Under the pieces are notes generated by a model, which saw nothing but the letters and a program-made list of their open reading frames with translations, did no database searches and was not told where the DNA came from. The position numbers and the translations under genes were made by a program. From Actinotignum schaalii_C (GTDB lineage: Bacteria; Actinomycetota; Actinomycetes; Actinomycetales; Actinomycetaceae): a stretch of 14,793 bases of DNA. Below are positions 1 to 7,119 of this stretch, one piece after another. Position 1 is the stretch's first letter. Each line of letters starts with the position of its first letter. The stretch covers positions 1-14,793 of the forward strand of contig NZ_JAWUEL010000042.1 in assembly GCF_034119425.1 (NCBI RefSeq). Reading direction: 5' to 3'.

Positions 1-3000
1 GTTCCGGAGTTGTCGGCTCGGGTGCCGGCGGGACCGGCGGCTGCGGCGGAACCGGAGGCTGCGGCGGCACGGGCGGGACCGGCGCCACGTAGTGGAAGCC
101 GAAATCGGCATCCAGCACATCCGCATCGCTCAGCGTGATCTGCCCGGAGCTGGCCTTCGCCTTATCGCCCGAGCCTTCCCGGACATGGGTAGTTTCCCAG
201 GTTCCCTCACGCTTCGGGAGGGTAGCGCGGTCGACCACAACCGAGTACGTGCCAGGTTCCAGGCCGCGCACAAGGTACTTACCGCTGGCGTCCGTCGTCG
301 TCGTAATAAATGGTTCCGTATCACCGGGGCGGAATACCTTCACGGTAACGCCCGCCAGGCCCGGCTCACCCGGATCGTCCGCGCCGTTGTTATTGACGTC
401 CTCCCAGATGCGATCACCCAGGTCCACGCCCACGGTCAGGCAGGCATTCGCCTGTTTGCCCGCGAACTTCTGGCCCTTCGAATCGAGGCGTTCCTTGGCC
501 GGGGTGAGCGCCTCGTTACAGACCTGCTGGGCGCGCGCGGTTTCATCAACCACCGCGTACAGGTGCAGCACCTCTTCGCTGCCCGGGGCGATCCCGCGTT
601 CGTGAGTGAAGCGCAGGTAGGCATCATCGGTGGCATTCGGGTCCGCACCCTCCACCGGATCGCCGGTGTGAGGATCGACCACCTCGGTCACCGTGTCATT
701 GATGCGCCAGGTTCCGGTGGCGGCATCGTATCCACCATTCGTGCTCCAGTAGCCCACGTACGTGACCCCCGCAGGGAGCATATCCGTGATTTCCACGCCG
801 GTGGCAAAACCGGGTCCGGCGTTCTTGGCACGCACCACATACTCCACCACGGAGCCGGTGGCCCAACGATCAGTTTCGTTGTTCTTGTCGAGGTCAGCCA
901 GCACCACGCCTTCGGCCAGGCCGGCGTGCGCGGGATCAGCGGCGGTTTTCTCGCTCAGCACGCTGAGATCAGCGGATTTCGCGTGAATATTCTCCTTGGT
1001 GAGGTCGAGGTCGAAGGGCATGGTCAGCCCGACCTTCGCCGGCTCGGTCGTGATGATCGGCGCGCCAGTTTCAGCATTCTTACCGGTGACCGCGTAGCTA
1101 TTCCAGGCGATACCGCGCGCGGCCGCAGGAGCCGTCACATTGGCGTTGATCGTCCAGGTATCCGCGCGAGTGAGTTTGGCATCATCCGGGAATTCCACCC
1201 GGAAAGCGCGCACCTGGGAGAAGTCCCCGCCCAGCTGTTCGGCGGTCTTCCAGGTGCCCGATTCGCAATTCTCCGGGCCGGATGTCGGCTCACCGCCCAG
1301 GGCGATGACCTCACCGCGGCACGGATTCACGGAGGTGGAGTAGAGCACCGAGCTGGGCTGCGGGGTGCCCTCCCCGAAGGTCAGCGGTCCGTTCAGGCGC
1401 GGACGCCAGGTGGATTCGCGTTTATTCTCGGGGGTATTGGCCCCGCTCACACCGTGATCACCCGGGTAGGGCAGCACATCGTACACCACCACACCAGAAG
1501 CCCCGGTATTACCGTTATTAAGGAGGTCCAGCTTGAATTCAGCATTGGAGGCCGGCGAAACTGTCCCGTAATTCGGGTTGGCCTGGAACTCCGTATCGAC
1601 GTCGCCCTTCACGTAATTCTTGCCCGCGAGCGCCGGCAAGCCCGCCACGTTGAACTTCGTGGAGGTGGTGCAGCCGCTCGCTTCGGGGCGGTTGAGGCCG
1701 TCGAGGTTATCGGTGAGTTTGCGGCTATCGGTGCGCGCCCACCAGTTGCGGATGCACTGGTTCGGGGCGACGGCGGTGCCGAGGTTGGGGCGCTTGGCAT
1801 CCGCGAGGATCATGTCGTTGGTGTTTTCGCCGGGCTCGGTGGCCGCGGTGATTTTCGCGCCGAAGTAAAGCACCATTTCCGAAGAGTTGGAACGGCTCTG
1901 ATCTCCGGTGCTGGGCGGGGCAAAATAGTCGCCCGTGCCGTCGTCCGGCCAGGTGAAACGCACCAGCTGGCGTTGCTTGCCGTCCACCGTTTTCATCTCG
2001 GTTTCCACCCGCATTTTGTCCAGCGGGAGGGAGGCTGGCCAGTTCGCGGAAGTGGTGATCTGCTGCTTGGGATCGTATTCCATGCCCGGGGCAAGCAGAT
2101 CCATAATCACCGGGTAGAGCTTGGCGCCCTTGCCGGTGTAGAAGCCCAGGCCGAAGGTGTAGGTCTGGCCGGTTTGGAAGAGCTCACCGGGTTTGGTGTC
2201 GAGGTTGCCCACCATCTGGCCGCCCAGGTGCGAGGTTTTCGACACCCCGTAGGTGGGGTAGCCGTCCACAATAGCGACCTGCGCCGCGGCTTGCCCCGTG
2301 GTGATATTCGCGGGCAGTTCCGGGGTGGGATTGCCAGCAAAGTCAAGGGATTGCGCGGTGACGACGGCGCGATTTTCCAGCGTGGGGACCTCGTAGTTCG
2401 GGGCGTAGCTGTAGGTGGCACCATCGGGTGCGGTGGTGCCGTTATGCACATCGGCCGGGAAGTCATCGACCACGGTGCCGCGGATTTCCAGCGTGATATC
2501 GCCACGTTCACCGTTCATCACGTCCGCATCCAGGGCGATGGAGGTGATCTCCTCTCCCGCCGGAACGGTGAGCGGGAAATTGCGGGTGGTGGTGGGGTCG
2601 ACGTCGACGCTGAGCTCCTTCCCACCCGTGGTGGTGTAGGTGACCTTGGCGGGAACCTTCTTGAGGAGCGGGCGCACCAGGGCGGCCGTGATATTACGCA
2701 GGGCCGGGGTGGCGCAGGCGCCGGGATTCTCCGGGGAAACGTAGCGGCAGGGCAGGTTATCAGCCACGTGCATGCGCAGCGGAACATTCCCGGTATTCGA
2801 CCACGAGATATTCCACACGGCTTCCCCGCCGCGCTGGGTTACGGCCTTATTGGCTGTTTTGCGGAAATTACCTTCGGCACGCAGGTTTTGCAGCTGGCGG
2901 GTCACGGAATCGGTGGCGGTGACGGCCGCGAGTGTGGGATCAAGCGGGGTGCCGGTGGCTTCCACATTGTTAGTGGCGCTGACGCCCTCGGTGAAAGCAC

Positions 3001-4018
3001 CGGTGGGGAAAACAACTGTCACGCGGTAATCGGCGACAGCGCGCACGATGGGCGAACCGGGAACTACCCAGGTGACGGTGCGGGTGGCCGGATCGTAGGT
3101 ACCGCCATTGGTGGCACGCACAAATTCCGCACCCTCGGGCAGGGTGTCAACCAGGCGCATTTCGGTCAGGCCCATGAGGCCGGGAACACCGGTGCCCGGG
3201 TCCTTAAATTTATTTTCGTTGGTATTGAAGGCACCTTCGTAACCAGCGGTGATGGTGTAGGTGTACTGACCGCCGATAGCCGGATGGGATTCGGGTGCGA
3301 ATTTACGCACCGCGATGCTGGGCTTGGCATGCACCGGCGTGGTGAGTGCTACGGGATCGGCCACCTGGCCGTTGGTTTCCCCGGCCGCCTTCGGGCGGAT
3401 TGCTTCACCTTCGGGCCAGCGCAGGTTCTCCGGGCGTACCTGCACGCGCATGACGCCGGTGGTTCCCACCGGTACGGTGCCCAGATTCCAGGTGTAGGTA
3501 TCACCCTCGCGCACCGGGAGCACGGCCTGGTCATGGGAAGAATTGGTGGCGCTCACGTGGGTGAGTGGGAGTTTATCGGTATCGGAAACGTAATCAACCA
3601 GGCCGGGGATGGTGACACTGAGAGCGGTGTTCTCGCACTGGCCTTGCACGCCGGCGCAGGACCATTGCACGTCATAGCTGGCCAGAGCTCCGGCTTGGAC
3701 CCCGGCGGCTTTTTGCTCTGCCGGTTCGGCCACCGCGATTTCCAAGCGCGCAGAAGAGGCCGCATCCACGGCCCGATCTGCGGTCTCGCCGGCCGCGTTG
3801 GCGTTTTCACTGTTCGCGTTGGTTCCGGATTCGTTCGTTCCGCTCGCAGAATTGGCATCATCTGCCACTACACGCACGTTCGCGGCCATGGCCGGCGCGG
3901 TCAGCGGAATCGCTCCACCCACCGCGACGACGGCAGCAATAAGTGCCGCCACCGCACCCGTGACCAACCGGTGCACCGCGACTCGCGAACGCGCCGCTCC
4001 CGTTCTCAATTTTTGCAT
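1..4018 (-). CDS. Large secreted surface adhesin with DUF11-like and SdrD_B/Cna-B-type domains (3' end outside window)
   Basis: Read on the minus strand this frame is open from the ATG at 4018 to the window edge, about 1339 codons. Residues 1-46 form a signal peptide: a basic start, a hydrophobic stretch near 19-37 and a PAMA-A cleavage site near 45. Further on are DUF11-like Ig-fold segments, clearest near residues 231-361 (motif VDTLPEGAEFVRATNGGTYD) and 1052-1109 (ITDMLPAGVTYVGYWSTNGG). Near residues 1196-1310 is an SdrD_B/Cna-B-type domain with the calcium-loop-like motif GDRIWEDVNNNGADDPGEPG, ending SDADVLDADFGFHYV. A Pro-rich PPVPPQPP stalk follows up to the edge. Such proteins are normally sortase-anchored at the cell wall; the LPXTG signal would lie beyond position 1, so anchoring is inferred. 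AGGGA lies upstream of the start. The ligand is unknown. Pilus subunit is a less likely alternative given the length and multidomain build. Confidence 0.9.
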   Translation of the reverse strand, partial: MQKLRTGAARSRVAVHRLVTGAVAALIAAVVAVGGAIPLTAPAMAANVRVVADDANSASGTNESGTNANSENANAAGETADRAVDAASSARLEIAVAEPAEQKAAGVQAGALASYDVQWSCAGVQGQCENTALSVTIPGLVDYVSDTDKLPLTHVSATNSSHDQAVLPVREGDTYTWNLGTVPVGTTGVMRVQVRPENLRWPEGEAIRPKAAGETNGQVADPVALTTPVHAKPSIAVRKFAPESHPAIGGQYTYTITAGYEGAFNTNENKFKDPGTGVPGLMGLTEMRLVDTLPEGAEFVRATNGGTYDPATRTVTWVVPGSPIVRAVADYRVTVVFPTGAFTEGVSATNNVEATGTPLDPTLAAVTATDSVTRQLQNLRAEGNFRKTANKAVTQRGGEAVWNISWSNTGNVPLRMHVADNLPCRYVSPENPGACATPALRNITAALVRPLLKKVPAKVTYTTTGGKELSVDVDPTTTRNFPLTVPAGEEITSIALDADVMNGERGDITLEIRGTVVDDFPADVHNGTTAPDGATYSYAPNYEVPTLENRAVVTAQSLDFAGNPTPELPANITTGQAAAQVAIVDGYPTYGVSKTSHLGGQMVGNLDTKPGELFQTGQTYTFGLGFYTGKGAKLYPVIMDLLAPGMEYDPKQQITTSANWPASLPLDKMRVETEMKTVDGKQRQLVRFTWPDDGTGDYFAPPSTGDQSRSNSSEMVLYFGAKITAATEPGENTNDMILADAKRPNLGTAVAPNQCIRNWWARTDSRKLTDNLDGLNRPEASGCTTSTKFNVAGLPALAGKNYVKGDVDTEFQANPNYGTVSPASNAEFKLDLLNNGNTGASGVVVYDVLPYPGDHGVSGANTPENKRESTWRPRLNGPLTFGEGTPQPSSVLYSTSVNPCRGEVIALGGEPTSGPENCESGTWKTAEQLGGDFSQVRAFRVEFPDDAKLTRADTWTINANVTAPAAARGIAWNSYAVTGKNAETGAPIITTEPAKVGLTMPFDLDLTKENIHAKSADLSVLSEKTAADPAHAGLAEGVVLADLDKNNETDRWATGSVVEYVVRAKNAGPGFATGVEITDMLPAGVTYVGYWSTNGGYDAATGTWRINDTVTEVVDPHTGDPVEGADPNATDDAYLRFTHERGIAPGSEEVLHLYAVVDETARAQQVCNEALTPAKERLDSKGQKFAGKQANACLTVGVDLGDRIWEDVNNNGADDPGEPGLAGVTVKVFRPGDTEPFITTTTDASGKYLVRGLEPGTYSVVVDRATLPKREGTWETTHVREGSGDKAKASSGQITLSDADVLDADFGFHYVAPVPPVPPQPPVPPQPPVPPAPEPTTPE

Positions 4019-4199
4019 TCCTAGATCCCTTATTAGTTACCCGTTCGTACCGGATTCCGCGCCCCGGTGGCGCGGTGAGACGCCCCAAACACGTGGCCCA
4101 GCTGCGGAAACACCTTGATTTCTCGAGGCACTCCCGGCGCCCCGTGGTTGTAAACCATGTGGAAGGTGTTCATGTACGACTTAAATAACTATGTGGTAA

Positions 4200-4227
4200 A
4201 TCTTATCTTCCGAGGTAGCTGTCTCAA
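4200..4227 (-). promoter_or_regulatory. Candidate sigma-70-type promoter of the adhesin gene
   Basis: On the minus strand, TTGAGA (4227-4222) is followed after 16 nt by TAAGAT (4205-4200). These are good matches to -35 and -10 boxes. The implied leader is about 175 nt before the adhesin ATG. It sits in an AT-rich stretch, unlike the flanking GC-rich coding DNA. Predicted from sequence only. Confidence 0.45.
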
Positions 4228-4432
4228 AATATGGCCGTTGGTGTGGAGGGCGTGCATAGCGCAAGTCCAGAACAGAAAAACCGCCGCGACCGCGCCCCAG
4301 CCGCACTACGTTTTTTGGGGTAACACGGAAGACGGCGATGGGAATCCCGGGAACCTCACAAACCTCACTAGCCACACGAACCCCTGCGGGGGTGGTATGT
4401 GTTGTCAGAGCTGTACTGCATTTGTTGTACAT

Positions 4433-4700
4433 GCGAAGTACACCCCGGAAAAACACACCCGCCTCCCGCCGGTCCAGGGTAGGCGGAATGGGTCATTCTC
4501 AAGCGTCAAGGCTGCAAAACGTGCATTTTGGACTGTTAGGGCCGCAGAGTGTACGCCACGGACACTAAACCGCGGAAAAACTGTCACCCATGTACATTTT
4601 GTTAGCTGACCGAGTCTCTCTCCTCCTCAAAGTGCGTGTCCTGGACATTGACCCCCGCGAAGTGTGCGTAAGGAACACGAATTCGCTCTGAAACGGTGTT
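4433..4700 (+). repeat. Cluster of short degenerate direct repeats
   Basis: Related 16-20 nt motifs recur in one orientation: GAAGTACACCCCGGAA (from about 4435), AACGTGCATTTTGGAC (from about 4517), GAGTGTACGCCACGGAC (from about 4547), TGTACATTTTGTTAG (from about 4591), AAAGTGCGTGTCCTGGAC (from about 4629) and GAAGTGTGCGTAAGGAAC (from about 4659). A rough consensus is AAGTG-purine/pyrimidine core-GGAC. Steps between successive copies are roughly 30-41 nt. The copies are too divergent for a CRISPR array. They could be protein-binding sites or a decayed interspersed repeat; the assignment is by eye. Confidence 0.35.
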
Positions 4701-4867
4701 CTCCCGCGCACCTTGTTTTCGGGGTCGGGCTGGACGGGCCCGGGCTGCCAGGTGCCAGATAGCACCCACTCAACACCTGACCGGCACCCTCCCAACGCAA
4801 GATCGTTACTCGCTCAAGACTCGTTCGGTGCATACTCCGTGTAACCCTCGTGCCCCCGAGCAGCACA

Positions 4868-4902
4868 AAGGGCCGGTAGCCCAAATTGAGCTACCGGCCC
4901 TT
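4868..4902 (-). terminator. Strong hairpin, probable (bidirectional) terminator after fba
   Basis: A 13-bp perfect inverted repeat, AAGGGCCGGTAGC (4868-4880) and GCTACCGGCCCTT (4890-4902), flanks a 9-nt loop. It lies about 100 nt downstream of the fba stop codon and far upstream of the adhesin promoter. This fits termination of fba transcription, and it could also act on the other strand because a T-rich tail follows there too. Confidence 0.75.
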
Positions 4903-5000
4903 GTTACCGTTGTTACGGCTCATGCGCGGAGGCAATGACGCGCTCGCGTCGAGTGCCCCAGCGCGCCCGCTTCACGGGCACCGCTTCGCGGGCACCACCC

Positions 5001-6023
5001 TTACTTCATGCGAGTGCCGGTGGAGCCGAGGCGCTCGCACGCTTCGACAACGCGAGCGGCCATGCCGGCTTCGGCGGCCTTACCCCACGAGCGCGGGTCG
5101 TACTGCTTCTTGTTACCCACTTCGCCGTCGATCTTGAGGACGCCGGAGTAGTTGGTCAGCATCCAGTCGGCCACCGGGCGGGTGTAAGCGTACTGGGTGT
5201 CAGTGTCCACGTTCATCTTGATGACGCCGTTTTCCACCGCGGTGCGGATTTCTTCGGCGGTGGAGCCAGAGCCACCGTGCATAACCAGGTCGAAGGGCGA
5301 TTCCTTGCCAACCTTGGCGCCGACTTCCTTCTGGATCTCACCGAGGATTTCGGGGCGCAGCTTGACGTGGCCGGGCTTGTACACGCCGTGCACGTTACCG
5401 AAGGTCAGCGCGGTGATGTAGCGGCCGTTTTCGCCCAGGCCCAGCGCTTCAACGGTCTTGAGGCCGTCCTCAGCGGTGGTGTAGAGCTTTTCGTTGATTT
5501 CGCCGACGACGCCGTCTTCTTCGCCGCCCACAACACCGATCTCAATTTCGAGAATGGTATTGGCCTTCTGGGAGAGCGCCAGCAGTTCCTTGGCGATTTC
5601 CAGGTTCTCATCCAGCGGCACGGCCGAGCCGTCCCACATATGGGAGTTGAAGTAGGTCTGCTTGCCTGCCTTGTGCTGCTCAGCTTCGAGCTCCATGAGC
5701 GGGCGGATCCAGGAATCGATGTTCTGCTTGGCGCAGTGATCCGTGTGCAGGGCGATGGTCACATCGTAGTTCTTGGCGACGGCGCGCACGTATTCCACCA
5801 GGGCGATGGAACCGGCCACGCGATCCTTAACGGTGGAGCCGGAGAGGTATTCGGCGCCGCCCACGGACACCTGGATGATGCCGTCCGATTCGGCTTCCGC
5901 GAAACCGCGCAGGGCAGCGGTGGCCGTCTGGGACGAGGTGACATTGATGGCCGGGTAGGCGAACTTATTCGCCTTGGCGCGGTTGAGCATTTCGTCGTAC
6001 TGTTCGCGGGTTGCAACAGCCAC
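5001..6023 (-). CDS. fba: Class II fructose-bisphosphate aldolase
   Basis: This 340-aa zinc-dependent aldolase reversibly splits fructose-1,6-bisphosphate into dihydroxyacetone phosphate and glyceraldehyde-3-phosphate in cytoplasmic glycolysis and gluconeogenesis. Class II hallmarks are visible: ALHTDHCAK (residues 91-99, with catalytic Asp95 and metal-ligand His96), the acidic EIEIGVVGGEEDG segment (159-171), TFGNVHG (207-213, His212), VMHGGSGS (247-254, His249) and NVDTDTQ (271-277). The length is typical of the long class IIA form. The start is GTG at 6023, preceded by AAAGGAGA at ideal spacing. The gene is monocistronic: a terminator hairpin lies downstream and a 252-nt divergent intergenic region lies upstream. 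Nothing in the protein looks damaged. A long plus-strand frame across it is only an antisense shadow. Confidence 0.97.
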   Translation of the reverse strand: MAVATREQYDEMLNRAKANKFAYPAINVTSSQTATAALRGFAEAESDGIIQVSVGGAEYLSGSTVKDRVAGSIALVEYVRAVAKNYDVTIALHTDHCAKQNIDSWIRPLMELEAEQHKAGKQTYFNSHMWDGSAVPLDENLEIAKELLALSQKANTILEIEIGVVGGEEDGVVGEINEKLYTTAEDGLKTVEALGLGENGRYITALTFGNVHGVYKPGHVKLRPEILGEIQKEVGAKVGKESPFDLVMHGGSGSTAEEIRTAVENGVIKMNVDTDTQYAYTRPVADWMLTNYSGVLKIDGEVGNKKQYDPRSWGKAAEAGMAARVVEACERLGSTGTRMK

Positions 6024-6118
6024 TGAGATCTCCTTTATTCGGCGTTCCTCGAACCATCTGTCCGAGAGGTTTTCTGTGTGAGCACGCGAACCACCGCGAT
6101 GTGGCGAAGGCTCCGTGC

Positions 6119-6155
6119 GAGTGCCGCGACCGGCACTCTTTGAGGGTTCCTCAAA
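6119..6155 (-). promoter_or_regulatory. Two adjacent perfect hairpins in the fba leader
   Basis: GAGTGCCG (6119-6126) pairs with CGGCACTC (6131-6138) around a CGAC tetraloop. Directly adjacent, TTTGAGG (6139-6145) pairs with CCTCAAA (6149-6155) around a 3-nt loop. On the minus strand they lie just downstream of a -10-like GATAAT (6169-6164), so they would form the start of the fba transcript or an operator at its start site. No known riboswitch class is recognised. Confidence 0.45.
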
Positions 6156-6163
6156 CAGGTTTT

Positions 6164-6169
6164 ATTATC
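6164..6169 (-). promoter_or_regulatory. Candidate -10 box of the fba promoter
   Basis: GATAAT on the minus strand matches the TATAAT consensus at five of six positions and lies about 140 nt upstream of the fba GTG. No convincing -35 box is visible at the usual distance, which is common in actinobacterial promoters. Prediction only. Confidence 0.35.
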
Positions 6170-6275
6170 CCACGTTTGGCCCCGCCGTGGCCGGACCTTT
6201 GCCCTGAGGCGAAAGATTCACCCCGCCGGGCATTCGGGTTACGATGAGCGAGGAAGCCAGCACGAGGGAGTCACC

Positions 6276-7115
6276 ATGATCACCAGCGACACCGCCGAGG
6301 CCGCTCGCGAACTAGCCGAGCTCATGGAGGGGCGCACCACCGTAGTCATCGCGGGTGCGGGCGTCTCCACCGCTTCGGGCATTCCCGATTACCGCGGCAC
6401 CGGTTCCTCCGATGTCCCCTCCATTGATTACGATGCTTTCGTTTCGGATCCGGTATGGCAGCGCTGGGTGTGGCAACGTAATCAGGAAACGTGGCGCGCG
6501 CTGGACGGCGTCGTCGCCAATAATGCCCACACGGCACTGGCGCGTTTCGAAAAAGCGGGCCTCATTAACGGCGTCGCTACTCAAAATGTGGATAATCTCC
6601 ACCAGAAGGCCGGTTCTACTAGGCTCGCGGAACTACACGGGAATTTTTTGCGGGTCGTGTGCGTGGAGTGCGGGGCGGAGTTCCCGCGCGCGGAGATTGC
6701 GGCGCAGCTGGACCGGCTCAACCCGGGCTGGCCGGAGGATCCCGATCCCGCGCACGTGGCGATTTTAGCTTCCGCGGACCGCACCGGGGCGGAGGCCTCC
6801 ACGTTCCGGGTGGCACCGTGCCCGCGTTGTGGAGGCTTGCTCAAACCCGCGGTGGTATTTTTCGATGAGGCGCTACCGCGGGCGGCGATGGAGCAGTCTT
6901 TTGCGTGGGCGCGGGAGGCGGATCTTGCTCTGGTGGTCGGTACCTCGCTCGCGGTGCTGACCGGTTCGTGGGTGCTCGGCGAGGCGCTCCAGCACGGTGC
7001 GGCGTGCGCGATTGTCAATATTGGCCCCACCACCGCGGATCGTTACGCCGATCTGCGCGTGGAGGGGGACGTGGGGACGGTGCTCGCGGGCGCCGCGGAT
7101 CTCTTAGGAGCGTGA
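6276..7115 (+). CDS. Sirtuin (Sir2-family NAD-dependent protein deacylase), class II / SIRT4-like
   Basis: This 279-aa protein of the Sir2 family uses NAD to remove acyl groups from lysine side chains; some members transfer ADP-ribose instead. The Rossmann motif GAGVSTASGIPDYRG spans residues 27-41, TQNVDNLHQKAG 102-113, and the catalytic base His121 lies in ELHGN. The zinc site is C-X2-C at 129/132 and 182/185. The roughly 50-residue gap between the cysteine pairs, and the eight residues from the catalytic His to the first Cys, match class II (SIRT4-like) sirtuins better than class III CobB. VVGTSLAV is at 220-227. The start ATG at 6276 has GAGGGAG upstream. The downstream gene begins 4 nt after its stop, so the two are probably cotranscribed. 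Substrates cannot be read from the sequence. Confidence 0.95.
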   Translation: MITSDTAEAARELAELMEGRTTVVIAGAGVSTASGIPDYRGTGSSDVPSIDYDAFVSDPVWQRWVWQRNQETWRALDGVVANNAHTALARFEKAGLINGVATQNVDNLHQKAGSTRLAELHGNFLRVVCVECGAEFPRAEIAAQLDRLNPGWPEDPDPAHVAILASADRTGAEASTFRVAPCPRCGGLLKPAVVFFDEALPRAAMEQSFAWAREADLALVVGTSLAVLTGSWVLGEALQHGAACAIVNIGPTTADRYADLRVEGDVGTVLAGAADLLGA

Positions 7116-7119
7116 GTCC

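Larger units (their letters stand above)
4019..5000. other. Non-coding intergenic region between the adhesin and fba
   Basis: About 980 bases carry no convincing gene. The small open frames (for example 4157-4609 plus or 4565-4795 minus) have no recognisable domain and no good ribosome site, and their composition is compatible with chance. The interval holds the adhesin promoter and leader (4019-4227), an imperfect hairpin around 4375-4410 (ACCCC/GGGGT core), a cluster of degenerate repeats (about 4433-4700), and the terminator hairpin at 4868-4902. Confidence 0.7.

Noticed and set aside
92..4024. 1310-codon open frame on the plus strand
   Set aside because: It is exactly antisense to the adhesin, whose minus-strand translation has a signal peptide and recognisable domains. 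The plus-strand product is His/Gly/Arg-rich without any domain, as expected for a codon-bias shadow.
4157..4609. 150-codon plus-strand frame and several minus-strand frames in the 4.0-4.9 kb gap
   Set aside because: Composition is unlike a protein of this genome, there is no family resemblance, and the region is better explained as promoter, repeats and terminator.
4433..4700. CRISPR array
   Set aside because: The repeats are short, highly divergent and irregularly spaced, and no cas gene is present.
4935..6026. 363-codon open frame on the plus strand
   Set aside because: It is antisense to the unmistakable class II aldolase; it has no domain and no ribosome site.
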